64,000 nucleotides of DNA from the NCBI GenBank assembly GCA_947311845.1, contig CAMZMU010000059.1, positions 35,408,063-35,472,062 of the forward strand, in the 5' to 3' direction. Position numbers and translations under genes: made by a program. The stretch comes from Poa pratensis (lineage: Eukaryota; Streptophyta; Magnoliopsida; Poales; Poaceae). Each line of letters opens with the position of its first letter. Positions within the stretch are counted from its first letter, which is position 1. Below, piece by piece: positions 33,104 through 44,615 of this stretch. The notes beneath the pieces were generated by a model that saw only the letters and a list, made by a program, of their open reading frames with translations, was not told the origin of the DNA and did not search any database.

Positions 33104-36100
33104 ATGATAGAGCAACTCCCAAACATTTTGGATTGGAACGCGAGGGGCCTAAATGACCAGGAAAGACAAGATACTGTGCATGAGACCGTCGCTACTTCGA
33201 CTTGTCACATTGTTTGCCTTCAAGAGACAAAGCTTGGCCCCATATCCCCCTCCGATGCTTACTACATTGGCGGTAATCGTCTAAAAAGCTTTGCCGAGCG
33301 GCCCGCCGTGGGCACGAGAGGCGGGATCCTTCTTTTGTGGGATGAGTCCGTGGTCCAAATCACCGACGTTGTCATTTCCGAGTTTTGCCTTTCGGCAATG
33401 GTCCACATCGTCAACACCGACGACGAGGGAGATTTCATGATTACCACCGTATATGGGCCTACGGCGTCCAACCGTAAAGATGATTTTTTTGGGGAGCTCA
33501 CTAACCTTAAGCCCACTCAAGGGGTTCGTTGGTTGGTTGTGGGGGACTTCAACCAAATCCGCCGCGCTCAAGACAAGAACAACCGCAACATTAATCGGAG
33601 CCGGATCAACCGTTTCCGTACCGCTCTTCAAACATGTGAGCTCAAGGAAGTGCACCTTCAAAACCGGCGTTTTACTTGGAGCAACGGGAGGGCAAGTCCT
33701 ACCCTTTCAAAGCTTGATGCCTTCTATTGCAACCCCGAGTGGGACATCCGTTTCGGCACCCATGTGCTCCATGCCCTTTCATCATCATTGTCGGATCATT
33801 GCCCTCTTTTGCTCGCCGATGACCGTGGCCCTCGGCGACCACGCTCCTTCAAATTTGAGAACTTTTGGTTGAGGCTACCCGGGTTCAACGATGTCGTCAA
33901 GAAGGCTTGGGATGAGCCAACTACGCACACGGAGCCTTGTCACATACTTTATCACAAGTTGCACATCACCAGGAAACGGTTGTCTCGGTGGAGTCGGAGC
34001 CTCTTCCCCAACATGAAGGTCATGGTGCACGCCGCGCTACTAGTCATTCTACACTTCGATTTGGCTCAAGAAAATAGGGTTCTTTCGGCGAATGAGAGGG
34101 ACCTTCACTCTAGGCTAAAAAGGAAAGTCATTGCTTTGGCCGTTGTGGAGAGGGCTAGAAAGAAGCAATGTGCAAGGATTGCAAATATTAAAGAGGGCGA
34201 CGCCAACACAAAGTTTTTTCATATGAGGGTGAACTCGAGGAGGAGAAAGAACCATATTCACCGTCTTAAGACAAACAACGCTTGGGTCACCGATCATGCA
34301 ACTAAAGAGGGAGTGGTCCATGATCATTTTTCTTCGGTCCTTGGCAATGGAGAGGCGAGGACACAAGATTTCAATTGGGAGGGGCTCCACTTCGAGGAGC
34401 CAAGCTTGCAAAGCCTCGGGGAGCCTTTCTCCGAGGAGGAGGCGAAGAATGCAATTGGCCAAATGCCTTGTGACAAGGCACCCGGCCCCGACGGTTTTAC
34501 GGGTGCTTTCTTTAAGAGATGTTGGGACATTATCAAGATTGACGTTATGAGAGTCATTCACCTTTTTGGAAATCTTCAAACCGGCAACTTCCATTGGCTC
34601 AACTCCGCTCACATTGCACTTCTCCCCAAGAAGGATGGGGCGGAAGAGATTTCTGACTTTAGGCCTATTAGTCTCATCCATGCGATTGCGAAGATCATTT
34701 CCAAAATGCTTGCTCTTCGTCTTGGTCCGCTTATGAATGACCTTGTCTCCAACGCCCAAAGTGTTTTCATCAAGAAAAGAAGCATTCATGACAATTTCCT
34801 ATACGTCAAGAACCTTGCAAAGCGGTTCCATAAAGGAAAGTTTCTGGCACTTCTCTTCAAGCTTGATATCCGGAAAGCTTTTGACTCCATTCGGTGGGAA
34901 TACATCTTGGACCTTCTCCAACGCCGGGGGTTTCCTAGTCGGTTTTGTGATTGGATTGCCGCTTTGCTCTCTACCGCATCCTCACGTGTGCTTCTCAACG
35001 GTGTAACCGGCCCTCGTATCTTGCATGGCCGCGGGCTTCGGCAAGGCGACCCATTGTCTCCACTACTTTTCGTTTTGGCCATTGATCCCATCACTCAAAT
35101 TTTGGAGATTGCAACTAGAGAAGGACTCCTACATAAGCTTCGGGGGAGAGGCACCATCTTGAGAACATCACTTTACGCGGATGACGCGGCTGTTTTTGTG
35201 GCGCCCTTCAAAGAGGACATTGAAAACTTTGCGGCCATTCTTCTTGCGTTTGGTGAGGTCACCGGGCTTTGCACCAATTTCGATAAAAGCTCCGTCGTGC
35301 CAATTAGATGTGGGGCCATCAATCTTGACGAGGTTCTTGAGGGGATACCGGCGGCAAGGGCTGCCTTCCCTTTGCGTTACCTTGGTCTACCGCTCTCGGT
35401 TAGGCGGCTTAAACGGGCGGATTTCCAACATCTTGAGGACAAGTGCGCCGGGAAGTTGCCTACGGGGAATGGCAAGTATATTGCCACGGCCGGTAGGGCG
35501 GCTATTGTCAAGTCGGTTATTGCCTCTCAAGCCATCTACCACTTGACACCTCTCATCATTCCACCGGGTACAATGGCGTTCCTCAACAAGATTCAACGGG
35601 CTTTTCTATGGTCAGCAAAAGACACAACCACCGGGGCTAAATGTAAGGTCAATTGGGAGCTTGTTTGTCGCCCTAAGGAGCTTGGGGGGCTCGGCTTGCT
35701 TCACATGGGCAAGTTTGCCACGGCGTTGCGCTTGCGTTGGCCTTGGCTTGAGTGGAAAGATACCGGCAAAATTTGGGCCGGTTATGGTAACCCTTGCACC
35801 AATGATGATATGGACATCTTCTATGCCGCTACAACGATTTCCGTTGGTGATGGTCTCAAAACACCTTTTTGGCATGCCCCTTGGGTGGACGGAAAGAAGC
35901 CTAAAGATATTGCACCTCTCATTTTTGTTTGCTCCAACAAGAAGAAGTGTACGGTGGGCAAGGCTATGCTTGAGGATAGTTGGGTGAGGTGTGTGCGGCT
36001 CGATGAAAACTTCACAATTGACCACTTTGTGCAATTTGTCAACCTTTGGAACCTCCTAAGAAATGTTCAACTCAATCCCAATGTGAGCGATGATATTAGT

Positions 36101-36667
36101 TGGAAGCTCACGGAAAATGGCGAATACTCAGCGAAGTCGGCTTACAAGTTACAATTCATGGGTACCATCTCCTCTACTATGAAGAACTCGGTTTGGAGAC
36201 CTTGGGCTCCACCAAAGACAAAGTTTTTTGCTTGGCTTGCAAATCAAAATAGGGTGTGGACGGCCGACCGTCTCGCGAGGAGGGGTTGGCCAAATTGTGG
36301 TGTTTGCCCGTTGTGCAAGCAAACCACGGAGTCCATCAACCATCTCTTCGTCCATTGTCGCGTCACTAGAAGAATTTGGGATCTTATCAAGGGTTGGCTT
36401 GGCCTCCAAAACATCGACACCGGAGATTGGTTAGGTTTGAACTTCAACGAATGGTGGCTTTTGATGACAAGTTTGCCCCCTAACCGGAAGGCCGTCGCCT
36501 CTCTCACTTTGCTAGTCACTTGGGAGGTGTGGAATGAGCGAAACGATAGGGTGTTCAAGGATAAAAGTGCGCCTACATTTGTCATTTTAGATAGAATCAA
36601 AAGAGAGGCTCGCCTATGGGTTTTCGCGGGTGCCAAATGTTTGGGCAACTTAATACCGCGAGAGTAA
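33104..36667 (+). CDS. LINE ORF2: endonuclease and reverse transcriptase
   Basis: An uninterrupted frame of 1187 residues. Residues 1-230 form an AP-like endonuclease with WNARGLN, QETK, TVYGP, GDFN and SDHCP, the expected catalytic set. Reverse transcriptase follows, with KAPGPDGFTGAFF, RPISL, FKLDIRKAFDS, GLRQGDPLSPLLF and the catalytic SLYADDA near residue 690. The C-terminus has a zf-RVT finger (CGVCPLCKQTTESINHLFVHC, around residue 1070). All the key residues I can judge are present, so it could be active. The start ATG gives MIEQLPNILDWN, placing the endonuclease right at the N-terminus as usual. Confidence 0.9.
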   Translation: MIEQLPNILDWNARGLNDQERQDTVHETVATSTCHIVCLQETKLGPISPSDAYYIGGNRLKSFAERPAVGTRGGILLLWDESVVQITDVVISEFCLSAMVHIVNTDDEGDFMITTVYGPTASNRKDDFFGELTNLKPTQGVRWLVVGDFNQIRRAQDKNNRNINRSRINRFRTALQTCELKEVHLQNRRFTWSNGRASPTLSKLDAFYCNPEWDIRFGTHVLHALSSSLSDHCPLLLADDRGPRRPRSFKFENFWLRLPGFNDVVKKAWDEPTTHTEPCHILYHKLHITRKRLSRWSRSLFPNMKVMVHAALLVILHFDLAQENRVLSANERDLHSRLKRKVIALAVVERARKKQCARIANIKEGDANTKFFHMRVNSRRRKNHIHRLKTNNAWVTDHATKEGVVHDHFSSVLGNGEARTQDFNWEGLHFEEPSLQSLGEPFSEEEAKNAIGQMPCDKAPGPDGFTGAFFKRCWDIIKIDVMRVIHLFGNLQTGNFHWLNSAHIALLPKKDGAEEISDFRPISLIHAIAKIISKMLALRLGPLMNDLVSNAQSVFIKKRSIHDNFLYVKNLAKRFHKGKFLALLFKLDIRKAFDSIRWEYILDLLQRRGFPSRFCDWIAALLSTASSRVLLNGVTGPRILHGRGLRQGDPLSPLLFVLAIDPITQILEIATREGLLHKLRGRGTILRTSLYADDAAVFVAPFKEDIENFAAILLAFGEVTGLCTNFDKSSVVPIRCGAINLDEVLEGIPAARAAFPLRYLGLPLSVRRLKRADFQHLEDKCAGKLPTGNGKYIATAGRAAIVKSVIASQAIYHLTPLIIPPGTMAFLNKIQRAFLWSAKDTTTGAKCKVNWELVCRPKELGGLGLLHMGKFATALRLRWPWLEWKDTGKIWAGYGNPCTNDDMDIFYAATTISVGDGLKTPFWHAPWVDGKKPKDIAPLIFVCSNKKKCTVGKAMLEDSWVRCVRLDENFTIDHFVQFVNLWNLLRNVQLNPNVSDDISWKLTENGEYSAKSAYKLQFMGTISSTMKNSVWRPWAPPKTKFFAWLANQNRVWTADRLARRGWPNCGVCPLCKQTTESINHLFVHCRVTRRIWDLIKGWLGLQNIDTGDWLGLNFNEWWLLMTSLPPNRKAVASLTLLVTWEVWNERNDRVFKDKSAPTFVILDRIKREARLWVFAGAKCLGNLIPRE

Positions 36668-36779
36668 TCGCTTTGTAATATGTGGCTCCGGATACGAATT
36701 TTATTGCATTCTTGCAATCCTCTCCTTAATTAATATATGGGGCAAAACTTTTGCCCCCAGTTTCAAAACATACGCCCGC

Positions 36780-37560
36780 TCACGCATTGCGCGTAAGCTA
36801 AGTATGTACATGGCGTGCTCATAGCCACAGAACAACACCCTACGGATTTTTTTATGCTCTGTTTTTGAATCGGATGACCGCTGAACACGAGAACCTAGAC
36901 CGGACGCACGGGAGAAGCGGAACCTTTGCCTCGCTTGTCATGGATCGGCGCGGTGCGGGCTCATGTCCTCGTCATATATATGCCGTGCTGTGCTGCTGTT
37001 CTCGTGCAGAGAAGAAGGCACGCCGTTTATCGCTGTCGGACCAGGTAAGTCGAGACGGGTCCGAGTGGGAGCCCGTAGTGCGGCGGTCGTCTGTTCAGCG
37101 CAGGACCAGCACAGATGATGACGCTTTTTTTTTTGCATGCAGATGATCACGCTCTTGTGCTTTGCAGGTTTCGCTTCACCCACACCTGATCGATTACTTT
37201 TACGGTGCAGACGAACTCCTTCTTATCACGAAACGCTGTAGCCCCAATGGCACGCCCCAATATTTTGTCTACTCCTATAAAAACCACAGTTGGTGATGAT
37301 GGTGTGTCTGTCATCTTTCATTTAGGATCGTTCGATTTATATCTAACGGATAGGAACACCCACATTACACATTTGCAGATAACCCCTTGTGTTCTTATCT
37401 CTCCCGCCAACTCATCCAACCACCTGAAAATGGGGAAAAGTCCATGAGAAAAACAAAAAAACTCGATTAAATCCAAACTTTTCGTGGTATTTTTTTTTGA
37501 TAAATGTGATGAATAATGATACATTTGCTTTATTTAATATCTTTGTAAGGGTTAAAATAA
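36780..37560. other. Intergenic stretch right of the LINE
   Basis: AT-leaning DNA with no convincing gene. Short frames at 36865-37146 and 37205-37447 resemble no family I know. The right part may belong to the element ending at 37595. Confidence 0.4.
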
Positions 37561-37595
37561 ATAATGAACGTGGCAACGCACGAGCATTCAACTAG
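37561..37595 (+). repeat. Possible Helitron 3' end
   Basis: The sequence ends CACGAGCATTCAACTAG followed by T, and CGTGGCAACGCACG just upstream can form a 4-bp stem. A hairpin followed by CTAG and insertion before T are Helitron 3' traits, and very similar ends are common in grass genomes. The 5' TC end was not found. Confidence 0.4.
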
Positions 37596-37689
37596 TTTTT
37601 TAAAAACGCACGACAATAAATTTCTAAATAAAATATACATATAACATTGCTCAAAATAAAAAATAACTATAAAAATATCCCTATCTACT

Positions 37690-38309
37690 CGGATCGAGGG
37701 AGGCGTCGGTGGCACCACGGTTGGCCTCGTCGTCGTCCGGCGGTGGCCTAGTCGTCGTATTCTATCTTGATGACAACGGGTGGCCACGCCGGGGAGGTCA
37801 CCACGCATCTCGCCGGTGGCCATGCTGGATGTGCCCACACAGGAGCAGGGTGCCATGCATGCAGCGCCTCGCCCTGTGCGACCACGGCGCCTAAGGTGGC
37901 AGAGGAGGTGCGGCCCTCGCCATGGCCGACTTGTGGAGTGCCCGGGTCAAATAGGGGCACATCCTGAGCTACTCAAGCTCGGAGGCCTCGATGCCACCAC
38001 CTTGGGCCTCGTCATTTGTCCTTCGCGGGCGATGAGCTACGGTAGCTAGCTAGTTAGGGTTTGGAAGTGGGGAAGATGGGGCCGCGGTCCCATTAAAAAG
38101 ACCGGCCGATGTAGCTGGATGGGCGGCGTGTCACTTTCCAGACACGCGAGAGAGTGGCGCATTCCCCGTCCAAATTTGGGTCAGATATGCGGTCAAACAG
38201 ACGTGTCCGCCCCCGCTTGTCCGTTTGGGGTGCTCGTTAAAACGTGCCCAGTGTCCACGCGGACACATACGGACGTGTCCGCCCGCGGGGGTCTGTTGGA
38301 GATGCCTTA
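37690..38309. repeat. GC-rich DNA-element fragment
   Basis: GC-rich DNA with overlapping short frames, then the terminal block with ACGTGTCCGCCCGCGG and the end TCTGTTGGAGATGCC followed by TTA. That terminus is of the kind that ends many Triticeae Harbinger-like or unclassified DNA elements. No clear partner end was found, and no protein is recognised. Confidence 0.4.
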
Positions 38310-38457
38310 AGATTTGATCTGCTTTGGCCAGTTTATGTACCTACTGGCTGCTGAGGTCGAGCTCCGACAAAATTGCTAAACTATTATGTTCGTGTCTGTG
38401 GAACGAAGGTCTCTTTCTTGCGTAATACATGGACAAGTTTGGAGCATTATCATAGTA

Positions 38458-38608
38458 CTCCCTCCGTTCCTATATAAAATGTTATAAGTATTTTACATGT
38501 TGACTAGATGCAGACTGAGATGAGTGAACATACACACTAAAACATTTCTAGATTTATGTAGATACAAGTAAATGTGAAAAAATACTAAAAGTTCTTATAT
38601 GTTTGGAG
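38458..38608. mobile_element. Stowaway-type MITE, right end eroded
   Basis: The left end CTCCCTCCGTTCCTATATAAA is typical Stowaway, preceded by TA at 38456-38457. The right end CTTATATGTTTGGAG before TA (38609-38610) has lost part of the inverted repeat. 151 bp, non-coding. Confidence 0.75.
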
Positions 38609-38744
38609 TAAATTCTAGTGCAGAATAAAATCAAGGTAGTACGCCAAAGCTCGGTTCCTAATCAAGTCTGTCTTGGTTATGCGGTTTGTTAGACCATGCA
38701 ACTTGGGAGTCTTGAAGTAGAAATATATGCGCTGTTTCCGGTAA

Positions 38745-38998
38745 GAGCAACTCTAGCAGATACCGGAAAATCTCATACCGAAAAATTGTTATCCAGTTCA
38801 ACCGGAAAAGGTTTACGGTACGAAATTTTGCTCGGCCAGAACAGATACAAAACAGATACAGGAAAACGACCCCAAAGCGCACTGGACCCACAAATTAATA
38901 GTTTTTCTTTTTCTTTTTTCTTGGCCTCGTCGTCGTATCAGCTAGCGGTTATTTTCCGGGAAGGAGGCTTATCCGGTATCTAGCAGCTAGAGTTGCTT
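38745..38998. mobile_element. Harbinger-like MITE
   Basis: 254 bp. The left end GAGCAACTCTAGCAG and right end CTGCTAGA...CTAGAGTTGCTT are inverted repeats, and TAA flanks both sides (38742-38744 and 38999-39001), the Harbinger target. Both ends share the ATACCGG motif. It is related by its ends to the larger elements at 30397 and 45174. Non-coding. Confidence 0.75.
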
Positions 38999-39001
38999 TA
39001 A

Positions 39002-39566
39002 GACTGGTGATCCAGAATTCGTTCGACACTCTTCTCACCAAAGATTCCAGAGGTGGCTTGCCAAACTGATTTGGATCGAACTTTATTGACTCGCCGAATG
39101 ATCAGTTTGTCTAAACGGTCATCATGGAACGTTTCCCTTACTCTGCAAGTATAGCTGATCTGATATCTCTTTTGAAATAACAATGATTTTTTTGGTGAGA
39201 GAGAGACCTGCAACTCAACAAGTAGCTATCGAGTGTCCAGAGCAGGATGGATTTTTTTTTTGGCAACATAGTTGGATGGATTAATGGTCCCATTTCAGTA
39301 CGTTTTGTGGACAAAATCATAGTTGGGCCGTCATAGGGCTGTCGAAACCCAGAAGTGGACGTCGCCATCCGAGCCAGAGCCCGAGCCCACTAATATTCCC
39401 CGCAGTGAGGCAAGAATCCCGCTGACATGGCGGCCCCACGTCACCAGAGCCCACCTGGCGGTTTGACGATCGCCTTCCACCGGCTCCGCCACTGCGCTTT
39501 GCTTTCCTCTTCTCCAGGAAAAGAACGGCGAGCGGAATCCGGGAACGCGAAGGCGGCGGCACAGCC
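39002..39566 (+). promoter_or_regulatory. Upstream region of the SelT-like gene
   Basis: No gene is visible at 39002-39426. From about 39420 the sequence becomes GC-rich and reads as promoter and 5' leader. No clear TATA box was found. Confidence 0.35.
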
Positions 39567-42500
39567 ATGGACCGCCTGCAGATCCTCCTCGTCGGCCTCC
39601 CCGCGCTCCTCTTCATCTCTGACCTCTCCCACATCTTCGCGCCGCCGCCGCCCCACCTCCGCGGCCACCCCCTCACCACCCCCATGGCCATCCGCCCCAT
39701 CACCCCCACCCGTCGCACCACCCCCATCCTCCACACCACCCCCACCCGACGCACCACCTTCACCCGGACCCTGCGGCCGCTGCCATACAGGTGAGTCGTA
39801 AACCCTAGCCCGAGATTCCCCTGAATTCTGTTGCTCCGATCTGAGCGGCAAACTGATGTGTTATTTTGGTGCAGTCTGTGCAGCCCGATCTGGACGGAGC
39901 TGGATTCGGCGCCACCGTGGAGCTGCAGTTCTGTGCGTCCTGCTCGTACAAGTGAGTCCGTGAGCCCACTGTGTTTTGTGCATCTCTGGACTAGTTGTTG
40001 CCTGCTTGCTCAATTGGTGTGGCTAGTTTGCTTGTGCGGATCAAGTGAGCATTTGCGTAGAGTAGCGGATACGGAGTGTTTGGAATAGTTGTGTGCTTGC
40101 CGCAGTTGCACTTGCACAGACCAATTTATGTTGCAAAATGATTTAGGAGGTGGAGTATTTGGTACTCCAGTTCACTAGTGTCACTGGTGACTGTTAAATA
40201 GTAGTAATTTCTAATACAAATGCTTAACCGCTGGTAACTTTATCCAAGATGAATCTTAAACCTATACAATCATGTTAAACTAGTAGTGGGGAACTGGGCC
40301 AGTATTTTTTCATTAAAACGTGAATGCTCAGTTGGTCAGTTAATCCAGTGTGTTTTGTGTATCTGTGGACGGTGGTTCCTTGCTTGCTCAATTGGTGTGT
40401 TAGTTTCGTTGTGCGGATCAAGTTAACATATGTGTGGTGTAGCGGATACAGAGTGTTTGGAGTACTCGTGTGCTTGCCGCAGTTGACATGGACGAACCAA
40501 TTTATGATGCAAAATGATTTAGGTGGTAGACTATTTGGTACTCCAGTTCACTAGTGTCACTGCTTCTAAATAGTATCTTGCAATACCGAATGCTTAATGG
40601 CTGGCAAATTTATCCAATTGATTCTTAAACTTATATGATCGTGTCAAACAAGTAGTGGGGAACTGGAGCATCTATTATTCATGGAAACGTGAATGCTCTG
40701 TTTACAGTGTGAAATATTTAAAGTCACGGGGGATTTGAAAAATTCCCACACTTTAATTTTCAGTTTGATCATTTGCCATGGCCCTTTTCACATAAATGTT
40801 ATGTCAAAGTGGCAAATGATAAAAAAAATTAAGTGGGGCAAATGGTAAAATCGTAAAAAATCCCAAAAGTCACGCACTGTTATGTGCATAGGTATGACAT
40901 TGGGAAAATATCGGAGTAAATATGGAATATTATTAGGGAAGAGATTTGGTTAAATACAAAGAGATAAGATTAGAGTTAGTGATCGAATTAGAATCCTTTG
41001 GATTATTACTCAGGGGTCAAGTAAGTCCTCCCATATATGGGCTGAGCTAGGAATGGAAACTGATGTATGCTGGACTTGTGATATCTTTCACTCTTCGACA
41101 GCAAATTCTAGAGATGTAGTGTGAGCAGACAGATATGTAGGTTGGTGGGGATTAGGTAAGCGTTTGGCTTCTAGATATCAAGAAGTAAGAAGAGGGAAAA
41201 CTCCTATCAAACAACTTGTTGTTTGTTGAGAGTTTATATTTTATCGATCTGTTATCTCCCTTGTACATCCTCCCAAGTCCCAACCGATGTTCTACTCTCA
41301 AATCTCTTATGTGTGTTGGACATAGTTTATTCCACACTATCATATTTGTTTAATTTGGAGGAAAGGCCTTTCGCCAGCTTGGTTATAAAGCCAACCGTGT
41401 ACAGGGACAGGGAAGATGTGCTGGATTACCAGCTCCTTATAACAGCTAACACGAGATGTCCTAGAACTGACCAACAAAATAACTATCACAGCCAGTCTTG
41501 GAAAGAAGAAATGTCACAATCAACTATGATGTCAAACAAAACCACAAAGAATGAACGATATCTGTAATGCACCTATGTATGGCCACTGTGCATGGGCATC
41601 TGTTGATAATTCTTATCCATCAGTTCCAACAGCTTCTTCTCCTGATCCTTGAGCAATGGTCTTCATTGCTGCACAGAACATACAATACTTGCAAAACCAC
41701 ATTTTCTGGTTGCTTTGGCATCTTCACCTCAATCACCATCTTTTTGCACATTCCAAATCCCCCAGGCTACTGTTGAAAAACATTAGATCACCACCTTTTT
41801 TTCCCTCTTACACCCCATAAGGCCATAACCTAGTGTCTAAAGAAGTCCCCAAACAACATCCTCTTCCCTGGACAGAGCCACTTCGATGCTGATTCAGGCT
41901 AAATAGGCAACCACGGTTAAAGAAGATGTGATTCACATCCTCTTCCAAACTACATAAGTTGCATTCTCTGGACCTTTCCACTAATCAGTCCCACACCAGC
42001 TTGTTATCTGGTACGAGATGGCCCTGGACAGAGGAGGTGCGACGCCCAGCCAACACGAGGCTGCCGCACAACAAGAGCAGGGAGAAACTTGGGGAGGATA
42101 ACTTAGACTATTTTCTTGCTTGTTTATTGATCGATATGGCTAGGCATTATATAGCCAGCTTACAAACTTGGAGGCTAAACCGAACTAACAAAATTAAGGA
42201 AGTAACTAACTTAAGAATCAAGAAATATCTCTAAGAGATTTAACTGCCAAAACTAACTAACAATAATTAATAAGGAAACTATAAAGATAAATCTGGGAGT
42301 TTTCCTTGACGTGGCCTGTCGCCACATAACATACACGTTTGGTGGGCTTCTACTTTAGTCTTTCTTTATTTTGATCTACTAATGATGATACCATTGTAAT
42401 TCGTAAGCATGATGCGATATCCTTGCTTTCAGCTGGTTTGCAATTTGCATAGTACTTAGCTTTAGTTTAGCTGTAGATGGCAATGCGGAAGCACACATAT

Positions 42501-44615
42501 TGTTCATTTAATATGAGCTGACATTATGCACATTCATTTGGCTTAAAGACTTCTAGCTTCAAGTCAGCTGAGATTTAATTTGGTGATTGCCTGATACTTA
42601 ACTTGCTGTATTGTTTCCACCCTTTTACCATGGTATTAACACGCTTTATGGGAAGTCCTGGATAGCATGTGTTATACACTTAAGGATGTTTCAAAGTTCC
42701 AGCGCCCTTACTGATTTTATATGCAGCGGCGTATAAATTATGATAGTTCTTTTAAGACAATGAATTGTGTGTAGCATGTGCAACACACAATTAGAAAAGT
42801 ACACAGATCACATTAAGTTGACAGGAAAATTGGGCCCGTGTTGCTACAGAGTTTGAGAAGTATATAAATACCAGTCCAAAATTCTGTTCTATGGCCATTC
42901 TTTGACAAAGTACTAATGCGTTCTACAACGTAATTATTACTTTTTAATGTTTTCTTGGCAGGTTTGCCAATGTTTGCGGAATATATAACAATGTAGTAAG
43001 TATGAGCATTAAAGAAACTCAGATAGGGTTTAGCGATTTCTAAGAGAACAATGTCATGATGACTACTCTGCCTTTTAACCCTTTGTTTCCCTTCATTCTA
43101 TCTACCTCTATAGTTCTATATCTCTTTTTTTGCTTCCTTCTTGCAATCACAAGTGCACAGCAACCCAGCCTTCCCAAGTTCTAGCTATCCGCCCTTACTT
43201 TCATCTAGTTACACTGGTTTTCCTTGAATCTTTGGCCATCCACACTATGAGGTTGTAGGAACAAGGAGACACATGTTGTAGCCTGCTGCAGTGTAAGTAG
43301 TCACTCTCTTGCATATGACGTGTGGCCGCTGGAAGAAGCTCCCCATTACTTAGGTTCATAGAGGGTCTTAGATGACCTTGTTGGTGGATTCCTTGGCCAC
43401 ACCAGCAACAGCAAGTGCGAAATTTCCATCAGAGAAGGCGCCTATTTGCTATCACTGAATACGGAATATCTGGACTGATGCTCGGTTTGTAGTGACTTTA
43501 CAGCTGTCTGTAAAGTGAAATATGAAATGGCTTCCTCTAATTAGTTACTAAATCGTGTTATGGATCTATGAGACTAGGACTCTTAAACATAAATCATGAG
43601 TAATTCAAAATCAATTAACTATTTAATTGGTTATTGCATCTAACAGAAAGAAGCAGTAGCAACTGTATTTTTTGATCACTTTTATGACTCTACGGGCTTT
43701 GCTTGAACTTGAGTTTTCCGATCTTACATGAAAAGGACATTTTGAGTGAGATCATGCTAAGTTAGAATGCCGTACTATAAATGATATTCTATAAGTTATA
43801 TGCTTTGCTTTGTACGTAGAGGTTAGACTCAAAACTTTGTGTTCCGTTTTGCAGGGGAAATGCGATGACCATGAAGCGCATGCTTGAAACATCATTTCCT
43901 GGAATTAATGTTTTCTTGCATAATTATCCTCCAGCCTTCCCAAAACGGGTACTGAGCAAAGTTATGCCAGTACTTCAAGTTGGAGCCATTGCAACAATAA
44001 TGGCTGGTGACCAGATTTTCCCCAGGCTTGGAATTACTCCACCTCCATTGTTTTACCAATTGCGCGCCAATAGATTTGGAACCATGGCGACAATTTGGCT
44101 ATTTGGCAATTTTGCTCAGTCTTTCCTGCAAAGTTCTGGTGCCTTTGAAGTTTACTGCAACGGAGATTTGGTATGTTTCATATATCAGACACACCCTTCT
44201 GTTTCTCTCTTCTGTTAACACACAAATTGCTTTCCCTGCTTCCTTGCATCATAAAATAAGATTCAGGAGTACCCACTTTTTTTCAACCACGAGTTCATTA
44301 TATTCAAGAATTACTTCCACAAAGAAAATTTACCCTATTGTCTTGTTGGGTTATCAGAGATATTTTTAATGAGATTCTATCTCTCTTCCTAGAGAAAACT
44401 GCTAACATGGACAAGGCTTGATTTACCTAAGTGACTTGAGAAGCAATATACATATATACTTATTTCTTCCTCACTGAAAATTTCTTCCACCTTTCCAGGT
44501 TTTCTCAAAATTAGCTGAACAGAGGTTCCCTAGCGAGTTTGAGCTGCGCGATCTCATCGGCAGCAGACTGCCACGTTCTCCATTTGGGAAGAACATGGGA
44601 AACACCTTGTCTTAG
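39567..44615 (+). CDS. Selenoprotein T-like protein (Cys form), exon 1 frameshift
   Basis: Four exons: 39567-39790, 39875-39951, 43855-44170 and 44499-44615, all with GT/AG borders. The N-terminus MDRLQILLVGLPALLF is a membrane anchor or signal segment. Exon 2 gives LQFCASCSYK, a thioredoxin-like CxxC where animal SelT has Cys-x-x-Sec. Exon 3 encodes the conserved core (LLxTSFPGINV-type start, AGDQIFPRLG, LRANRFGTMA). SelT proteins are ER/Golgi oxidoreductases. Exon 1 is 224 bp, but the exon 2 frame needs a multiple of three. The exon 1 frame changes in its His/Pro-rich part near 39650-39680. This is either a sequencing error in a C-rich run or a real break. About 245 residues if read through. 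Confidence 0.85.
39960..40705. repeat. Intronic tandem duplication, period about 379 bp
   Basis: Two diverged copies in direct order share landmarks: GTGTTTTGTG at 39971 and 40350, TTGCTCAATTGGTGTG, TTTGGTACTCCAGTTCACTAGTG, and the end AACGTGAATGCTC near 40328 and 40695. The first copy begins within a few bases of the exon 2 donor. Scattered indels show the duplication is old. Confidence 0.8.
41150..41975 (-). repeat. Decayed non-LTR retroelement fragment
   Basis: On the minus strand, 41880-41975 reads as a zf-RVT-like finger (CNLCSLEEDVNHIFF), as found at the C-terminus of LINE reverse transcriptases. Adjacent DNA has only short, broken frames. It could be a LINE 3' remnant. Confidence 0.35.
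41990..42345 (-). repeat. Possible LTR fragment
   Basis: Read on the minus strand it has a TATA-like GGCTATATAATGCC followed by CGATCAATAAACAAGC, which looks like an LTR promoter and polyadenylation region. Ends, target duplication and coding parts were not found. Confidence 0.3.

Larger units (their letters stand above)
31774..36767 (+). mobile_element. Full-length LINE (non-LTR retrotransposon)
   Basis: About 5.0 kb with ORF1, a 309-bp spacer and ORF2. The 12-bp direct repeat ACATACGCCCGC flanks it exactly, at 31762-31773 and 36768-36779. The 3' end (ATATATGGGGCAAAACTTTTGCCCCC and a short A-ended tail) is of the type seen in grass LINEs. Because both flanks carry the duplication, the element is probably full length or only slightly shortened at its 5' end. 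Confidence 0.85.
39952..43854 (+). other. Large intron 2 of the SelT-like gene
   Basis: 3.9 kb of intron carrying a tandem duplication (39960-40700), decayed retroelement pieces (about 41150-42340) and otherwise AT-rich DNA. From 42340 to 43850 I see no gene or recognisable element. Confidence 0.7.

Noticed and set aside
39427..39801. Alternative 124-residue frame over SelT-like exon 1
   Set aside because: It is the third frame of a C-rich exon, and neither its N-terminus nor its exit phase fits the later exons.
40735..40870. Imperfect inverted repeat around TTTGCCATGG...GGCAAATGG in the SelT-like intron
   Set aside because: Arms are short and AT-rich and no target duplication is seen, so a MITE call is not supported.
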